A stretch of DNA of 64,000 nucleotides from Thermococcus siculi (GTDB lineage Archaea; Methanobacteriota_B; Thermococci; Thermococcales; Thermococcaceae). Positions 42,750-53,091 of the stretch are shown here, piece after piece. The notes under the pieces are model-generated. The model did not search any database. It was not told where the DNA came from and saw only the letters and a list, made by a program, of their open reading frames with translations. Position numbers and translations under genes: made by a program. Position 1 is the stretch's first letter, and each line of letters begins with the position of its first letter. The stretch covers positions 1,550,001 to 1,614,000 of the forward strand of contig NZ_CP015103.1 of assembly GCF_002214505.1 (NCBI RefSeq). The letters run 5' to 3'.

Positions 42750-44528
42750 ATGAGCAGGATAGCGGTCATCGATTACGATAAGTGCAACCCCGACAAGTGC
42801 GGGCACTTCCTGTGCGAGCGCGTCTGCCCCGTCAATCGAATGGGCGGCGAGGCGATAATAATCGACGAGGAGAACTACAGACCGATCATTCAGGAGGCGA
42901 GCTGTACCGGTTGCGGAATCTGCGTCCACAAGTGCCCCTTCAACGCGATAACCATAGTGAACCTTCCGGAGCAGCTCGACGAGGACTGCGTTCACAGGTA
43001 CGGAATAAACGCCTTCGTGCTTTACAGGCTGCCGATAGTCAAGGACGGCATGGTCGTGGGAATCCTCGGTCCGAACGGAACGGGTAAGACGACCGCCGTT
43101 AAAATCCTCTCCGGTCAGATACTGCCGAACCTCTGCGGGGACAACGACTCCTGGGACAACGTCATAAGGGCCTTCCGCGGAAACGAGCTTCAGAACTACT
43201 TCGAGAGCCTCAAGAATCGCGAGATAAGGCCCGTCGTCAAGCCGCAGTACGTTGACCTGATTCCGAAGGCGGTTAAGGGGAAGGTTCGCGACCTGCTCAA
43301 GAAGGCCGATGAAACAGGAAGGTTCGACGAGGTCGTCAGGGAGCTTGAGCTTGAGAACGTGCTGGACAGGGACATAAAACACCTCTCCGGCGGTGAGCTT
43401 CAGAGGGTCGCCATAGCGGCAGCCATACTCCGCGATGCACACTTCTACTTCTTCGATGAGCCATCGAGCTACCTTGACATAAGGCAGCGCCTCAAGGTTG
43501 CGAGGATCATAAGGCACCTCGCCGACTCGGGGAAGGCCGTTCTCACGGTCGAGCACGATTTAGCTGTCCTCGATTACCTCAGCGACGTCATCCACGTCGT
43601 CTACGGTAAACCCGGTGCCTACGGTATATTCTCCCAGCCGAAGTCAACGAGGAACGGCATAAACGAGTTCCTCCGCGGATACCTCCGGGACGAGAACGTC
43701 CGCTTCAGGCCCTACGAGATACGCTTCACCAAGTCGAGCGAGAGGAAGAGCCAGGCGAGCGACATCCTTGTGGAGTACCCGCGCCTCGTGAAGGACTACG
43801 GCGGCTTTAAGCTTGAGGCGGAGCCGGGAACGCTCTACATGGGTGAGGTGGTGAGCATAGTCGGCCCGAACGGCATCGGTAAGACCACTTTCGTGAAGAT
43901 GCTCGCCGGCGTTGAAAAGCCGACGGAGGGCGAGATAGACTGGGAGCTGAAGGTCTCCTACAAGCCCCAGTACATCAAGGCCGATTACGAGGGAACCGTA
44001 TTCGACCTGCTCAGCAAGATAGATGCCGCCAAGCTCATGAACAGCTTCTACAAGACGGAACTCCTCAACCCGCTTGGCATTCCCGAGCTGTACGACAAGC
44101 AGGTGAACGAGCTTTCCGGCGGTGAGTTGCAGAGGGTCGCCATAACCGCCGCACTCATTAGAGAGGCAGACCTCTACCTCCTCGACGAGCCTTCAGCTTA
44201 TCTCGACGTCGAGCAGAGGCTTGCAGTCTCCAGGGCCATAAGGCACCTCATGGAGAAGGAATCCAAGACAGCCCTCGTCGTCGAGCACGACGTCCTCATG
44301 ATAGACTACATCAGCGACAGGATAATGGTCTTCGAGGGTGAGCCTGGAAAGCACGGTAAGGCACTGCCACCGACGGGAATGCGCGAGGGTATGAACAGGT
44401 TCCTCTCCAGTGTCGGCATAACCTTCAGGCGCGATCCCGACACCGGAAGGCCGAGGGCCAACAAGGAAAACAGCGTGAAGGACAGGGAGCAGAAGGAGAT
44501 GGGTGAGTACTACTACGTCGCCCCATGA
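42750..44528 (+). CDS. abce1: ABCE1/RLI, ribosome recycling ATPase
   Basis: ABCE1 splits ribosomes after termination. The 592-residue protein has an N-terminal iron-sulphur domain (CNPDKCGHFLCERVC and CTGCGICVHKCPF, eight Cys for two 4Fe-4S clusters) and two ABC domains, with GPNGTGKTT and GPNGIGKTT as Walker A and LSGGELQRVAI in both halves. Hinge regions and length match the archaeal family. The ATG at 42750 follows GGTGGTGAGA; the GTG at 42741 would lie inside that site. A TTTAAAAG box at about 42712 is its promoter. Confidence 0.98.
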   Translation: MSRIAVIDYDKCNPDKCGHFLCERVCPVNRMGGEAIIIDEENYRPIIQEASCTGCGICVHKCPFNAITIVNLPEQLDEDCVHRYGINAFVLYRLPIVKDGMVVGILGPNGTGKTTAVKILSGQILPNLCGDNDSWDNVIRAFRGNELQNYFESLKNREIRPVVKPQYVDLIPKAVKGKVRDLLKKADETGRFDEVVRELELENVLDRDIKHLSGGELQRVAIAAAILRDAHFYFFDEPSSYLDIRQRLKVARIIRHLADSGKAVLTVEHDLAVLDYLSDVIHVVYGKPGAYGIFSQPKSTRNGINEFLRGYLRDENVRFRPYEIRFTKSSERKSQASDILVEYPRLVKDYGGFKLEAEPGTLYMGEVVSIVGPNGIGKTTFVKMLAGVEKPTEGEIDWELKVSYKPQYIKADYEGTVFDLLSKIDAAKLMNSFYKTELLNPLGIPELYDKQVNELSGGELQRVAITAALIREADLYLLDEPSAYLDVEQRLAVSRAIRHLMEKESKTALVVEHDVLMIDYISDRIMVFEGEPGKHGKALPPTGMREGMNRFLSSVGITFRRDPDTGRPRANKENSVKDREQKEMGEYYYVAP

Positions 44529-44771
44529 TTTTCCTTTCCGTTCTTACATCTTCTATCGTTTAACAGACCAGATTTCTCGGGTCTTTGGACATAATGTGAC
44601 TTTAGAGGTCCCCGTAAACTCAAATAAACGTTGCCTAACGTTGTTTAACGGTAAAATCGTGGAACTGCCTGAAAATAGCCCCTCTGTGAACAAAAGCAAA
44701 TCTAAGGATACGATTTCGTGAAAAAGGCTTAAATAGTGGTTCTTTCATAGAGAAAGTCGAGGTGAAGGGCC
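44529..44771 (+). promoter_or_regulatory. intergenic region with promoter of the secreted protein at 44772
   Basis: No gene is seen. Near the right end CTTAAATAG (about 44728) is a TATA box some 40 bases before the ATG, followed by GAGGTGAAGG as ribosome binding site. The left part holds T-rich stretches where the ABCE1 transcript may end. Confidence 0.5.
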
Positions 44772-45965
44772 ATGGTGTGGAAAAAAGGCATGGCATTGCT
44801 CTTTGGTTTGATGTTGATAACGGCCGGCCTGGCCTTTGGAAAGGCCGCGGCTGCAGAGACCAGTGTGACGGTGATACTCGTCAGCGACAACGAGGCGGAT
44901 TCCGCACTCGCGTACTACCTGGCCAACCTGACGGGTGCGATAGTCGTTATGACCGCCTGGGGCGTTTACGATGCGAACGTTACCGCCGAGGTTATGAACT
45001 ACGCGCCCGACCAGGTGATCATAATAGGCGGTCCCGATGCGGTGGTCGAGCAGTACGTCAGCGATCTCAAGGATCTCAACATAACGGTGGAGCGCTGGTG
45101 GGGCGAGAACAGGTACAGGACAAACCTGGCAGTCATAGGCAACGCCACCCTTAAGCTCAATATAAAGTTCGAGAACAGCGTCGTGGTCGTTCCCGGAAAC
45201 GACACGGGTGCCATAAGGGAGGCCCTCAGGAGGGCCGTTAAGGTTCACGGGATAGTACTCTTCGCCAACAACACCACCGACCCGATCAGGGTCATGGCCA
45301 AGTTCCAGATAACGCCGAAGAACATCACGGTCATCCACAGCAGGGTAATGAAGGGAGCCATGGTGGGACTCGTGAGGAAGCTGAAGGGAAGCGACGGGCT
45401 GAGGGCCAACCTCACGGAGATGGAGGTCAACGTTACACCGGAGATGGCAATGGAGGCCATAAACACCAGCGAGGAACGCATAGCGACCGCCGAGGAGATG
45501 CTCGCGAACGTCACGCTTCCGCCGCAGATGGAGAGGGTCGCCGAGAGGATGCTCCTGCTCGCGAAAAAACAGCTCAACGTCTCAAAGAAGGCCTACGAGG
45601 AGGGTAACTACGGTAAAGCCTACGGACAGGCGATAGCGGCAAAGGCCCACGCGGAGTTCGTCATAAGGGTGGCCTCGAAGGAGTGGCAGATGAAGGTTCG
45701 CTTCGATCCGGCGATGAGGGCCACAATGTTCCTCCACCGCGTCGAGATACAGCTAAAGGTAATGGAGAAGGCCGGTGTGAACGTCACGGAAGTGAGGGAG
45801 CTGGTGGAGCAGCTGAAGGTGGCCATAAAGAACAAGGACTACGATACCATTGACGCCCTGATGTGGCAGATACAGCACAAGCTCCTCGAGCTTTACACCC
45901 ACGGAAGGGGCAAGTTCAGGGAGCACATCGTGTTCCCGGCCAGGGGAAGGCATGGAATGCCGTGA
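44772..45965 (+). CDS. secreted protein with cell-wall-binding-repeat-2-like domain
   Basis: This 397-residue protein has a signal peptide (GMALLFGLMLITAGLAFG, cleavage near AAAAETS). The N-terminal 180 residues resemble a CWB2 (Pfam CW_binding_2) module: VTVILVSDNEADSALAYYLA, then VIIIGGPDAVVEQYV and ERWWGENRYRTNLAVI. The C-terminal half is helical and charged, with heptad-like segments such as EMLANVTLPPQMERVAERML, and could pack against the S-layer or another surface protein. Several N-x-S/T sites suggest glycosylation. No membrane anchor is seen at the C-terminus. Confidence 0.8.
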   Translation: MVWKKGMALLFGLMLITAGLAFGKAAAAETSVTVILVSDNEADSALAYYLANLTGAIVVMTAWGVYDANVTAEVMNYAPDQVIIIGGPDAVVEQYVSDLKDLNITVERWWGENRYRTNLAVIGNATLKLNIKFENSVVVVPGNDTGAIREALRRAVKVHGIVLFANNTTDPIRVMAKFQITPKNITVIHSRVMKGAMVGLVRKLKGSDGLRANLTEMEVNVTPEMAMEAINTSEERIATAEEMLANVTLPPQMERVAERMLLLAKKQLNVSKKAYEEGNYGKAYGQAIAAKAHAEFVIRVASKEWQMKVRFDPAMRATMFLHRVEIQLKVMEKAGVNVTEVRELVEQLKVAIKNKDYDTIDALMWQIQHKLLELYTHGRGKFREHIVFPARGRHGMP

Positions 45966-46107
45966 ACCCCGATCTTTTCTTTCCCTTTTCCACTTTCCTC
46001 CAGCGTCTTCCGGCGGGCTTTGAAAGGTACGCTTCTCCAGAAACCCATTTAAAGGTTCCCGGCTTTCATGTCCCGGGGATGGAAAAAGCGACGATCCGGT
46101 GATACCC

Positions 46108-47100
46108 ATGCTGCCGCCCGGTAAGATACCTCCAGAGAAGCTCAAGGAGCTTGTTTTCAACCGCCTCGGTGCACCCGGAGAGAGGGTTCTAATAGGGGCG
46201 GGCCTCGGCGTCGATGCAGCGGCCATAGATTTTGGAGAGAGGATTCTGGTTGCCTCAACGGACCCGATAACCGGGGCCGAGGAGGGCATAGGCTTCTACG
46301 CGGTCAATGTCAACGCCAACGATGTCGCGACGTTTGGGGCGAGGCCGAAGTGGTTCCTCGTGAGCATTCTCCTCCCCGAGAACTCGGACGAGGGGCTGCT
46401 CTCTCGGATAATGGGGGATCTCCACGAAAGCGCCTCAAGGCTCGGGATAGCCATTGTCGGCGGCCACACCGAGGTTACTCCCGGTCTCAAAAAGCCGATA
46501 GTCGTTGGAACGATGCTCGGGGAGGTGGAGAGGGAGAAGCTCGTCACCTCGAACGGTGCAAAGGCTGGAGACGCGATAATCCTGACCAAGTGGGCCGGCC
46601 TGGAGGGAACGGCGATAATCGCGAGCGAGAGGGGGGAAGAGCTGGAGAGGGAGTTCGGCAGGGAGTTCGTGGAGAGGGCGAAGTCCTTCATAGAGATGAT
46701 AAGCGTCGTAGAGGATGCCCTCACCGCCAACGAGATAGGTGTTCACGCCATGCATGACCCGACGGAGGGCGGAATCGCCAACGGCCTCCACGAGATGGCT
46801 GATGCAGCGGGCCTCGGCTTCGTTGTCCGTGGGAATAAAATCCCCGTAAGGGAGGAAACGGCGAAGATATGCGAGTTCTACGGCCTGAACCCGCTCGCGC
46901 TGATAAGCTCCGGGACGCTGATGATAGCGGCCCCACAGGAGAAAGCCAGGGATGTGGTAAGTGCCCTCACCGAGAAGGGGATAAACGCCTCCATTGTCGG
47001 GGAGTTCGTGGAGGACCCGGAGACGAGGGTAATCATTGAGAACGACGGGGAGAGACCCCTTGAGAGGCCCGAGAGCGACGAGCTGTGGAAGGTGGTCTAA
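46108..47100 (+). CDS. AIR synthase-related protein (PurM/HypE/ThiL superfamily)
   Basis: This 330-residue protein has the ATP-binding pattern of the PurM superfamily: GAGLGVDAAAIDFGERILVASTD, then VNVNANDVATFGARPKWF, IVGGHTEVT and MHDPTEGGIANGLHEMAD, ending with LISSGTLMIAAP. It is close to HypE but lacks the C-terminal PRIC of HypE, so cyanide-ligand synthesis is unlikely. The reaction is unknown. The ATG at 46108 has CCGGTGAT upstream. Confidence 0.87.
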   Translation: MLPPGKIPPEKLKELVFNRLGAPGERVLIGAGLGVDAAAIDFGERILVASTDPITGAEEGIGFYAVNVNANDVATFGARPKWFLVSILLPENSDEGLLSRIMGDLHESASRLGIAIVGGHTEVTPGLKKPIVVGTMLGEVEREKLVTSNGAKAGDAIILTKWAGLEGTAIIASERGEELEREFGREFVERAKSFIEMISVVEDALTANEIGVHAMHDPTEGGIANGLHEMADAAGLGFVVRGNKIPVREETAKICEFYGLNPLALISSGTLMIAAPQEKARDVVSALTEKGINASIVGEFVEDPETRVIIENDGERPLERPESDELWKVV

Positions 47101-47978
47101 ATCTCCACGGATATCCTCAGCTTTTCTTCCTCCTCCAGCCTCTTGAGGGCTTCGAGGGCGGTCTGGGGGGCGAGGGGTATCCTCTTCACCTGCTCGTAGG
47201 CCTTCATGACCTCCTCCCCCTTTCTGCCGGGGTAGCGCTTCGCGAGGTAGAGGAGAACCGCAAGGAGGACGCCCCTCATGCTCTGCTCCGGTAGCGGGAC
47301 GAGCTTCCAGCCGTTGTCATAAACGTACGCCGCCCTGGGGGTCTCGCTTCCGGTGAGTTCAAACACGGGGACCGTGCTCGAGCCTTTCCTCGACGTCAGG
47401 TAGGAGATGAGAACATCCTCGGAATAGCCCTCCCTTCTGAGGCCCGAAAAGCTGAGTTCGAGGGCCTTGAGGAGGGATGAGAGCCTCTCAATGTCCGTTA
47501 TCCTCGACTTGGAGAGGAACGACAGCTTGAGGGCGGCCCTGTCCGGCGATTCCTCCACCAGGTTCACCACCAGAAGGATGCGGTCCTTCAGGGAGGAACC
47601 CTCCTCAAAGGCCTTAACCGCTATCCAGACGGCCCCGTTGGTCAAAATGCCATACTTAACCCCCGAGTTGAAGCAGTAGCGCGCCAGCTGGCGGAGTGGT
47701 TCGTCTCGCTTGACTATGTTCACGCCCAGGTTTTTGGCCTCGACGTAGGCAAACACGGAGCCGTTGAGAATCAGCGCGTAGTCCGCCCTTCCATCCTCCG
47801 TCCTCTCCTCAGGGCGAACCTCCTCCGGGTTATTCCAGTCCCAGCCGAGGGCGAGGAATATCTCCCCTATGAGGTGCTGCTTTACCGCCTCCTCGTTCTT
47901 CTCGTAGAGCTTCCTGTGGGAGGATATCTTACCCTTAACGCTGAGCACTGCCTTCATGAGGGCCTCCATGTTCACCAT
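47097..47978 (-). CDS. nuclease-like protein of the type I restriction HsdR N-terminal family
   Basis: This 293-residue protein shows EEAVKQHLIGEIFLALGWDW followed by RADYALILNGSVFAYVEAKNLG, a PD-(D/E)xK core of the HSDR_N type (Asp in the AD strand, then ExK). The C-terminal half is helical, without a helicase motor. No methyltransferase or specificity subunit is nearby, so this is not a complete restriction system. The ATG at 47978 or that at 47969 could be the start; a TATA-like CTTTTAGG lies 30-40 bases upstream. It converges with the gene at 46108, overlapping by four bases. Confidence 0.72.
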   Translation of the reverse strand: MVNMEALMKAVLSVKGKISSHRKLYEKNEEAVKQHLIGEIFLALGWDWNNPEEVRPEERTEDGRADYALILNGSVFAYVEAKNLGVNIVKRDEPLRQLARYCFNSGVKYGILTNGAVWIAVKAFEEGSSLKDRILLVVNLVEESPDRAALKLSFLSKSRITDIERLSSLLKALELSFSGLRREGYSEDVLISYLTSRKGSSTVPVFELTGSETPRAAYVYDNGWKLVPLPEQSMRGVLLAVLLYLAKRYPGRKGEEVMKAYEQVKRIPLAPQTALEALKRLEEEEKLRISVEI

Positions 47979-48053
47979 CCTCTTCCGGTTATTTCCCCCG
48001 CGAGACCTAAAAGCTTTTGGGGACCGGGGCACAATGTATAACGGTGGAACCCA

Positions 48054-48854
48054 ATGTGCCGCGTTCTGTTTGCCGTTGGAAACGGAGAAGAGATGATTCC
48101 CCTCGTGGATGCATTCGTCCGGGCCTCCGAAAGAGACCCTTACAAAGAAGCCAGAGGAAAGAAGCCCTATCATGGCGATGGCTGGGGCTACGTTCTGGTG
48201 ACTGGCGGCAGTGCCAGGCACTACCGTTCGGTCAGGCCGGTGTTCGTGGAGAACCGCGCCGTTGAGGTCCTGAAGTCCAGTCTTGAGGGCTTTACGGTCC
48301 TGATGATGCACTCCCGGGCGGCCTCCCAGGGGGACAAAAGCCTCATCAACGTCCAGCCCTTTGCGTTTACAACGAGGAGGGGCTTTTCCTTCTGGCTCTA
48401 CCACAACGGGGACCTTAAGAAGGACAAAATCATAGAGATGGCCGAGTTCGAGGAGAGGGATCTGGAAAACGTGTCCGACAGCTACACGATGGGTGCCTAC
48501 ATGTGCCGCAGGCTGGCCTCCTACGAACCGGAGGAACTCCTGACCCACTACTCCAGGATGATGGGCGCCACCAACACGAGCCTGAACACAGGAACGCTCT
48601 TCCTCGGGCCGAAGGGCGAGATGGCCGGCTTCGTAACGGCATATTCCAGACCCGAGCACATAATGAACCCGAAGAACTGGGACTACGTCAGGCAGATAAC
48701 GGTTCAACGGAAGGATTTCTTCGCCGTCGCATCCTCCACCCTCGAGCTGTACCTCAATCTGGAATGGAAGCCCGTGGTAAACGGAACGGCGTTCTATCTG
48801 AACATTGACCCAGAGGGGGAGGAATTCGAGGTTGAGACACTCACGATGGGGTGA
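48054..48854 (+). CDS. class II glutamine amidotransferase-like protein
   Basis: This 266-residue Ntn-hydrolase starts MCRVLFAVG, with Cys2 as the expected catalytic nucleophile after Met removal. It has PYHGDGWGYVL, VLMMHSRAAS and WLYHNGDL, the glutaminase fold motifs. It lacks a synthase domain, so it is either a stand-alone amidotransferase (YafJ-like) or an N-terminal hydrolase with another substrate. Its stop is close to the CBS gene downstream, suggesting an operon with the CBS protein and the phosphoesterase. Confidence 0.87.
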   Translation: MCRVLFAVGNGEEMIPLVDAFVRASERDPYKEARGKKPYHGDGWGYVLVTGGSARHYRSVRPVFVENRAVEVLKSSLEGFTVLMMHSRAASQGDKSLINVQPFAFTTRRGFSFWLYHNGDLKKDKIIEMAEFEERDLENVSDSYTMGAYMCRRLASYEPEELLTHYSRMMGATNTSLNTGTLFLGPKGEMAGFVTAYSRPEHIMNPKNWDYVRQITVQRKDFFAVASSTLELYLNLEWKPVVNGTAFYLNIDPEGEEFEVETLTMG

Positions 48855-48859
48855 CCCGG

Positions 48860-49267
48860 ATGGATGTAAACGCCCCGGTTAAGGTCTACATGACCCGGAA
48901 GCTGATAGGTGTGAGTCCGGACGACAGCGTGAAGCGCGCCTGCGAGGTCATGGTCGAGTTCGACATAGGCTCCCTAGTTGTGGTTGAGAAGAACCGCGTG
49001 GTGGGTTTCTTCACGAAGAGCGATATAATAAGGCGCGTCGTTATCCCGGGGCTTCCCAACGACACCCCCGTCAGGGAGATAATGAGCGGCGAGCTGATAA
49101 CCGTCGATGCCAACACCCCAGTGCGGGAGGTCCTCGACCTAATGGCCAAGAAAAGCATCAAGCACATGCTCATCGAAGAGGACGGGGAGATAGTCGGCAT
49201 CTTCAGCCTGAGCGACCTCCTGACCGCGAGCAGGAGGAGGCTTGAGACAGCGATAGCGGCCGAGTGA
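48860..49267 (+). CDS. CBS-domain pair protein
   Basis: This 135-residue protein consists of two CBS motifs: VYMTRKLIGVSPDDSVKRA through VVGFFTKSDIIRR, and IMSGELITVDANTPVREVL through IVGIFSLSDLL. Such pairs bind adenine nucleotides and sense energy state. The ATG at 48860 (MDVNAPVKVY) follows GGGGTGACCCGG, part of the previous gene's end. It is separated by six bases from the phosphoesterase gene. Confidence 0.93.
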   Translation: MDVNAPVKVYMTRKLIGVSPDDSVKRACEVMVEFDIGSLVVVEKNRVVGFFTKSDIIRRVVIPGLPNDTPVREIMSGELITVDANTPVREVLDLMAKKSIKHMLIEEDGEIVGIFSLSDLLTASRRRLETAIAAE

Positions 49268-49273
49268 TGGCCT

Positions 49274-50785
49274 ATGATAAGGATAGCCCACATAAGCGAC
49301 ACCCACATAACCGGCGAGAGCGCCTACAAGGGCTACGCCTACGACCTGATAGTCAACGACGTCAACAGGGGTAACTTCGACTTCGTCATCCACACAGGCG
49401 ACGTCACCAACCAGGGACTTCGCGAGGAGTACGAGAGGGCCAGTTATGAGCTGAAGAAGATCCAGAAGCCCCTGGTCGTTATCCCGGGAAATCACGACGT
49501 GAGGAACGTTGGCTACACCCTGTTTGAGAAGTTCATAGGACCCCTCAACGGCGTTTATGAGTTCAAAGACGGGGTCGTCATCTGGGTGGACTCTACGATA
49601 CCGGACCTGAGCGACGGAAGGATAGGCGGCCACAAGTTCCGCTGGCTCAAGGCGAAGCTGGAGGAGTACTCCGACAGGAAGTTCAAGATAGTCGCTTCCC
49701 ACCACCACCTCGTCCCGCTTCCCGATACGGGGAGGGAGAGGAACGTACTCTACAACGCCGGGGACGTTCTCGACCTCCTCCTGAGGCACGAGGTCAACCT
49801 CTACACCTGCGGCCACAAGCACGTCCCCAACGTCTACCGCGTGGAGGATCTGGTGGTGGACAACGCCGGCTGCACCTCCTGCAGAAAGACGAGGAAGGGG
49901 GACGTCAACAGCTACAACGTAATAACCCTCCACGACGACGGCCGCGTCGAGGTGAGGATAAGACGCGTTACCGGCGACGAACTGAGAAAGGAGCACCAGC
50001 CCATTAAGCCGAAGATCTTCGTCCCAACGGGAAAACGCCTTCTGAGGATAGTCCAGATGAGCGAGAGCAACATCTCCGACAGGATATACTTCAGGAGGAA
50101 GATTCTGGAGAACGTCGTGAGGACGATAAACGAGAAGCTGAAGCCGGACCTGGTGATTCACAACGGCGACGTCGTTGATATGGGCATCGAGCGGTACTAC
50201 GAGAGGGCCTACGAGTTCTACGAGAGAATAAAGGCCCCGAAGCTCGTCGTTCCGGGCCACAACGACATAACCTACCTCGGCTACGATCTCTTCCTCGAGT
50301 ACTTCGGGGAGCCGGAGATCATCGAGACGAGGGGCTTCACGTTCATCCCCGTCATAAGCGCCCAGTACGAGACCCCAATAGGTGTCGTGGGAAGGATAGG
50401 ACAGAGGAAGTTGGCGGAGCGCCTCGAGGATTACAGGGAGAGCTTCACCGTCGTTGTCCTTCACCACAACATCGTCCCCATACCCAGGAGCAGAGAGGTG
50501 GGCTTCCTGGAGGACGCGGGGGACGTACTGAGGACACTGACGGCGGGCGAGGCGAACCTCGTGCTCACCGGTCACGGCGGCAACTCCTTCGGCGTTAAAG
50601 TCGAGAAAACGCCAATCGTCAACGCGGGTGCGGTGAGCTGGGAGCTTCACAGGAACCCCTTCGGAAACAGCTTCAACCTCATCGAGGTCTACCGGGACAT
50701 GGTGGTGGTCTTTGAGGTACAGGCCACGTGGGGCAGCGGAAGGTTGCTCGGGATATGGAAGATAAAGGGACCATTCAGCCCCTAG
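49274..50785 (+). CDS. tandem calcineurin-like metallophosphoesterase
   Basis: This 503-residue protein holds two homologous phosphoesterase domains. The first (1-250) has a full metal set: [27 protein letters not shown] and CGHKHVPN. The second (about 256-503) keeps HNGDVVD and LHHNIV, but its first motif is SESNISD (no D-x-H), the third is PGHNDITY, with His and Asn in swapped order, and the last is TGHGGNSF. The second domain is therefore probably structural or regulatory. The start follows the CBS gene closely; coexpression is likely. The substrate is unknown. Confidence 0.9.
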   Translation: MIRIAHISDTHITGESAYKGYAYDLIVNDVNRGNFDFVIHTGDVTNQGLREEYERASYELKKIQKPLVVIPGNHDVRNVGYTLFEKFIGPLNGVYEFKDGVVIWVDSTIPDLSDGRIGGHKFRWLKAKLEEYSDRKFKIVASHHHLVPLPDTGRERNVLYNAGDVLDLLLRHEVNLYTCGHKHVPNVYRVEDLVVDNAGCTSCRKTRKGDVNSYNVITLHDDGRVEVRIRRVTGDELRKEHQPIKPKIFVPTGKRLLRIVQMSESNISDRIYFRRKILENVVRTINEKLKPDLVIHNGDVVDMGIERYYERAYEFYERIKAPKLVVPGHNDITYLGYDLFLEYFGEPEIIETRGFTFIPVISAQYETPIGVVGRIGQRKLAERLEDYRESFTVVVLHHNIVPIPRSREVGFLEDAGDVLRTLTAGEANLVLTGHGGNSFGVKVEKTPIVNAGAVSWELHRNPFGNSFNLIEVYRDMVVVFEVQATWGSGRLLGIWKIKGPFSP

Positions 50786-51665
50786 TTTCTCCCCCCAGTT
50801 CTTCCATCAGTCTGTTCATGATGTCCTCCATTATGGTGTTCACGGTCCTTTCAAGCTCTATGTTGGTTATCACGGGGATTCCGTGCTCCTTTGCCATGTC
50901 CTCGATGAAGCCCTGTATCTCCATGATGGCGTCGATGTGCTGGAGGTAGTAGTCGGCCGGTCTCTTGCTGTACCGTGCCCTCTCGTAAAACCTGGCTTCG
51001 AGGTCCCCCTTGTTCCTCACCTTTATAACGTACATGAAGTCCCTCTCCTGGAGTTCTATATAGCCGGGGACGAGGTGTATGCCCTCTATAACCGTGTTGA
51101 AGCCCTCCCTGTGCGCCCTCTCAAGGACCGCGTTCACCCCGACCGCCACGTGCCTGACCTGTTCCTCAAACCCCCTTATAAGGGGGGAACCGTTCCCCCT
51201 GACGGGCCTCGAAGCCTTCCATGCTAAGAAGGAGGAGGTATGGAGCGACGGAAGCAACTCGGGGGCGATTATCTTCCTCATGACTTCCCTTATGGTGTCG
51301 GTGCCTATGACGCTCCTTATGCCGAGGCGGAAGGCAAGCTCGGTCGCTATCGTCGACTTGCCAACCCCGGTGGCACCGCCGAGGAGTATCGTTATCGGTA
51401 CCTTGAGCCTGCGGAGCTGGCGCCAGAAGAGGTAACGCTTCGCCGCCTCCTTCAACCCGTGTTGAATCAGTCTTTCGTAAGTCAGCCTCCGTATCTCCTC
51501 CGTCGTGACAAACCGCACCCGTTTCTCCTCAAGCTCCTTCTGAACCTCCGTGGCTATTATGTAAGCTATACCGACATCCACCCCCGCGAGGGTTATTGAG
51601 CGGGTCAGGATTCCCCTCGAGAACGGGAGCCTCACCTTCTTCTCGGGATCCGTCACGATTATCAT
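50775..51665 (-). CDS. 2-phosphoglycerate kinase
   Basis: This enzyme makes 2,3-diphosphoglycerate, the precursor of the thermoprotectant cyclic 2,3-diphosphoglycerate. The 296-residue protein has an N-terminal ATP-cone-like region ([20 protein letters not shown]) and a P-loop kinase core with [28 protein letters not shown] and [11 protein letters not shown]. The start overlaps the stop of the cyclase gene as ATGA, so the two enzymes are translationally coupled. The end overlaps the convergent phosphoesterase gene. Confidence 0.93.
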   Translation of the reverse strand: MIIVTDPEKKVRLPFSRGILTRSITLAGVDVGIAYIIATEVQKELEEKRVRFVTTEEIRRLTYERLIQHGLKEAAKRYLFWRQLRRLKVPITILLGGATGVGKSTIATELAFRLGIRSVIGTDTIREVMRKIIAPELLPSLHTSSFLAWKASRPVRGNGSPLIRGFEEQVRHVAVGVNAVLERAHREGFNTVIEGIHLVPGYIELQERDFMYVIKVRNKGDLEARFYERARYSKRPADYYLQHIDAIMEIQGFIEDMAKEHGIPVITNIELERTVNTIMEDIMNRLMEELGGETRG

Positions 51666-52966
51666 CCGCGTCCCCCCAGTACCGAGCGGCCGAGCTTGAG
51701 AACGGCCTCCCTCAGGCTCTTTCCGTCGATGTTCACCGGCTCGTTGTCCAGGTAGATCACCTCGATTCCCCTCTCGAGCGCCCACCTTGTCACAACGTCC
51801 ACGGCCGCGGCCTTGAGTTCCACGGCAACGGTGTCTACGTCCCCGAACCGTTCAAGGTCCTTTCTCAGGGCCGGCCTCCGTGAGAGGTTGCTCGACGTGC
51901 GGACAACATCTGCACCGAGGTCCTCCAGATGCCGGGAAGCTCCCTCGAGGGCCAGCTCCGACGTCATAACAAGGCCGACCCGCTTTCCCCTAACCTCGCC
52001 GAGCGGTCTCGGTCTGAATGCGGTAAAGTGCACGTCCGCCGAGGGGTTTATCTCCCCGATGATCTCCCGCAGAGTGTCTCTCCTTTCCTCGCCCACGAGA
52101 TCGGCCATCGTAACCACGACAACGTCCGCCAGCGAGAGCCTGAAGGGGCCGAAGTAACCCCCGATGAAGTCCTGTTTTTGAATGGCGTTCACAGTCACGA
52201 TGTAGCCGTCCGCCCTGTAGGCCGGAAAGGTCGCCCCGCTCCCTTCCAGGATTATCAAATCGTTGGGAAGAGTCTCGGCCAGCCTGACCCCCTCATCGAC
52301 GACGTCGAAGAAGGGAAAGCCTGCCATCCCACCTCCACAGCGACGGCAGCCGATGGTCGTCACGCGGGACGTTAGTGCGTCCTCGAAGTGGTCGGAGGCG
52401 GCGTGTTTTCCGCTCTCTGCCAGCCTGACCAGAAACTCGGGGGTTATTTCGAACTCCTCTCCCTCTATGAGCTCCGGCTCCTCCGGGCCGCCCCGGCCCA
52501 TGGTTACTATCACCGGATTGGCAATCCCCTTCAGAGTCCTCGCAACGAATCCGCTGACCGCGGTCTTTCCCACCCGCTTTCCGGTGCCGATTATGGCTAT
52601 GCTCGGCTTTTTCGTCCTTTTTAGGGGCTTCGGCCGGAACTCGAAGTCGGCCCCCCTGTAGGTTACCCCGTGGAGCATGCAGAGGGAGGCGATTTTAAAC
52701 CGATCCTCATAATTAAGCACCGGCTCGTCGCTCAGGTCAACTACCTCATCGACCTCGTTCTCTTTGAGGGCACGGGACAGGGCCTCGATATAGTTTCTCC
52801 CGAGGTATATGGGAACCCCTATCTTTTCCTCAATCTCGCCGATGTTTCCGACCTTCTCACTTCCCCCGAGGAAGACGGCACAGCAGACATCCCCGAGCCG
52901 CTTCACGGCCCAGGCGGTAACGTCCGGATAGTGCTCGCCATCGATGAGGACGAGCCTCTTTTTCAT
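51662..52966 (-). CDS. cyclic 2,3-diphosphoglycerate synthetase
   Basis: This enzyme closes 2,3-diphosphoglycerate to the cyclic anhydride using ATP. The 434-residue protein has an N-terminal Rossmann-like region ([20 protein letters not shown]), then a P-loop [20 protein letters not shown], and [14 protein letters not shown] with two Cys. The start at 52966 follows GGTGGTGTT. With the kinase at 50775 it forms the complete two-step pathway from 2-phosphoglycerate, first defined in Methanothermus. Confidence 0.92.
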   Translation of the reverse strand: MKKRLVLIDGEHYPDVTAWAVKRLGDVCCAVFLGGSEKVGNIGEIEEKIGVPIYLGRNYIEALSRALKENEVDEVVDLSDEPVLNYEDRFKIASLCMLHGVTYRGADFEFRPKPLKRTKKPSIAIIGTGKRVGKTAVSGFVARTLKGIANPVIVTMGRGGPEEPELIEGEEFEITPEFLVRLAESGKHAASDHFEDALTSRVTTIGCRRCGGGMAGFPFFDVVDEGVRLAETLPNDLIILEGSGATFPAYRADGYIVTVNAIQKQDFIGGYFGPFRLSLADVVVVTMADLVGEERRDTLREIIGEINPSADVHFTAFRPRPLGEVRGKRVGLVMTSELALEGASRHLEDLGADVVRTSSNLSRRPALRKDLERFGDVDTVAVELKAAAVDVVTRWALERGIEVIYLDNEPVNIDGKSLREAVLKLGRSVLGGRG

Positions 52967-53091
52967 AACACCACCATTAACCACTACTCACCAGGAGGAT
53001 TTAACCTTTTGCCGTAGTCCCCATCGTGAGGCCGGCATATTTTAGAGGGAAGACCGTGAACCCTGAAAACTGACGAACGTCGCAGGAAAGG

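Noticed and set aside
46108-47100. HypE hydrogenase maturation protein
   Set aside because: The PurM-like core fits, but the conserved C-terminal Cys tail of HypE is missing (the protein ends ELWKVV).
47097-47978. A complete type I restriction-modification system
   Set aside because: Only an HsdR N-terminal-like nuclease is present, with no helicase motor, methyltransferase or specificity gene nearby.
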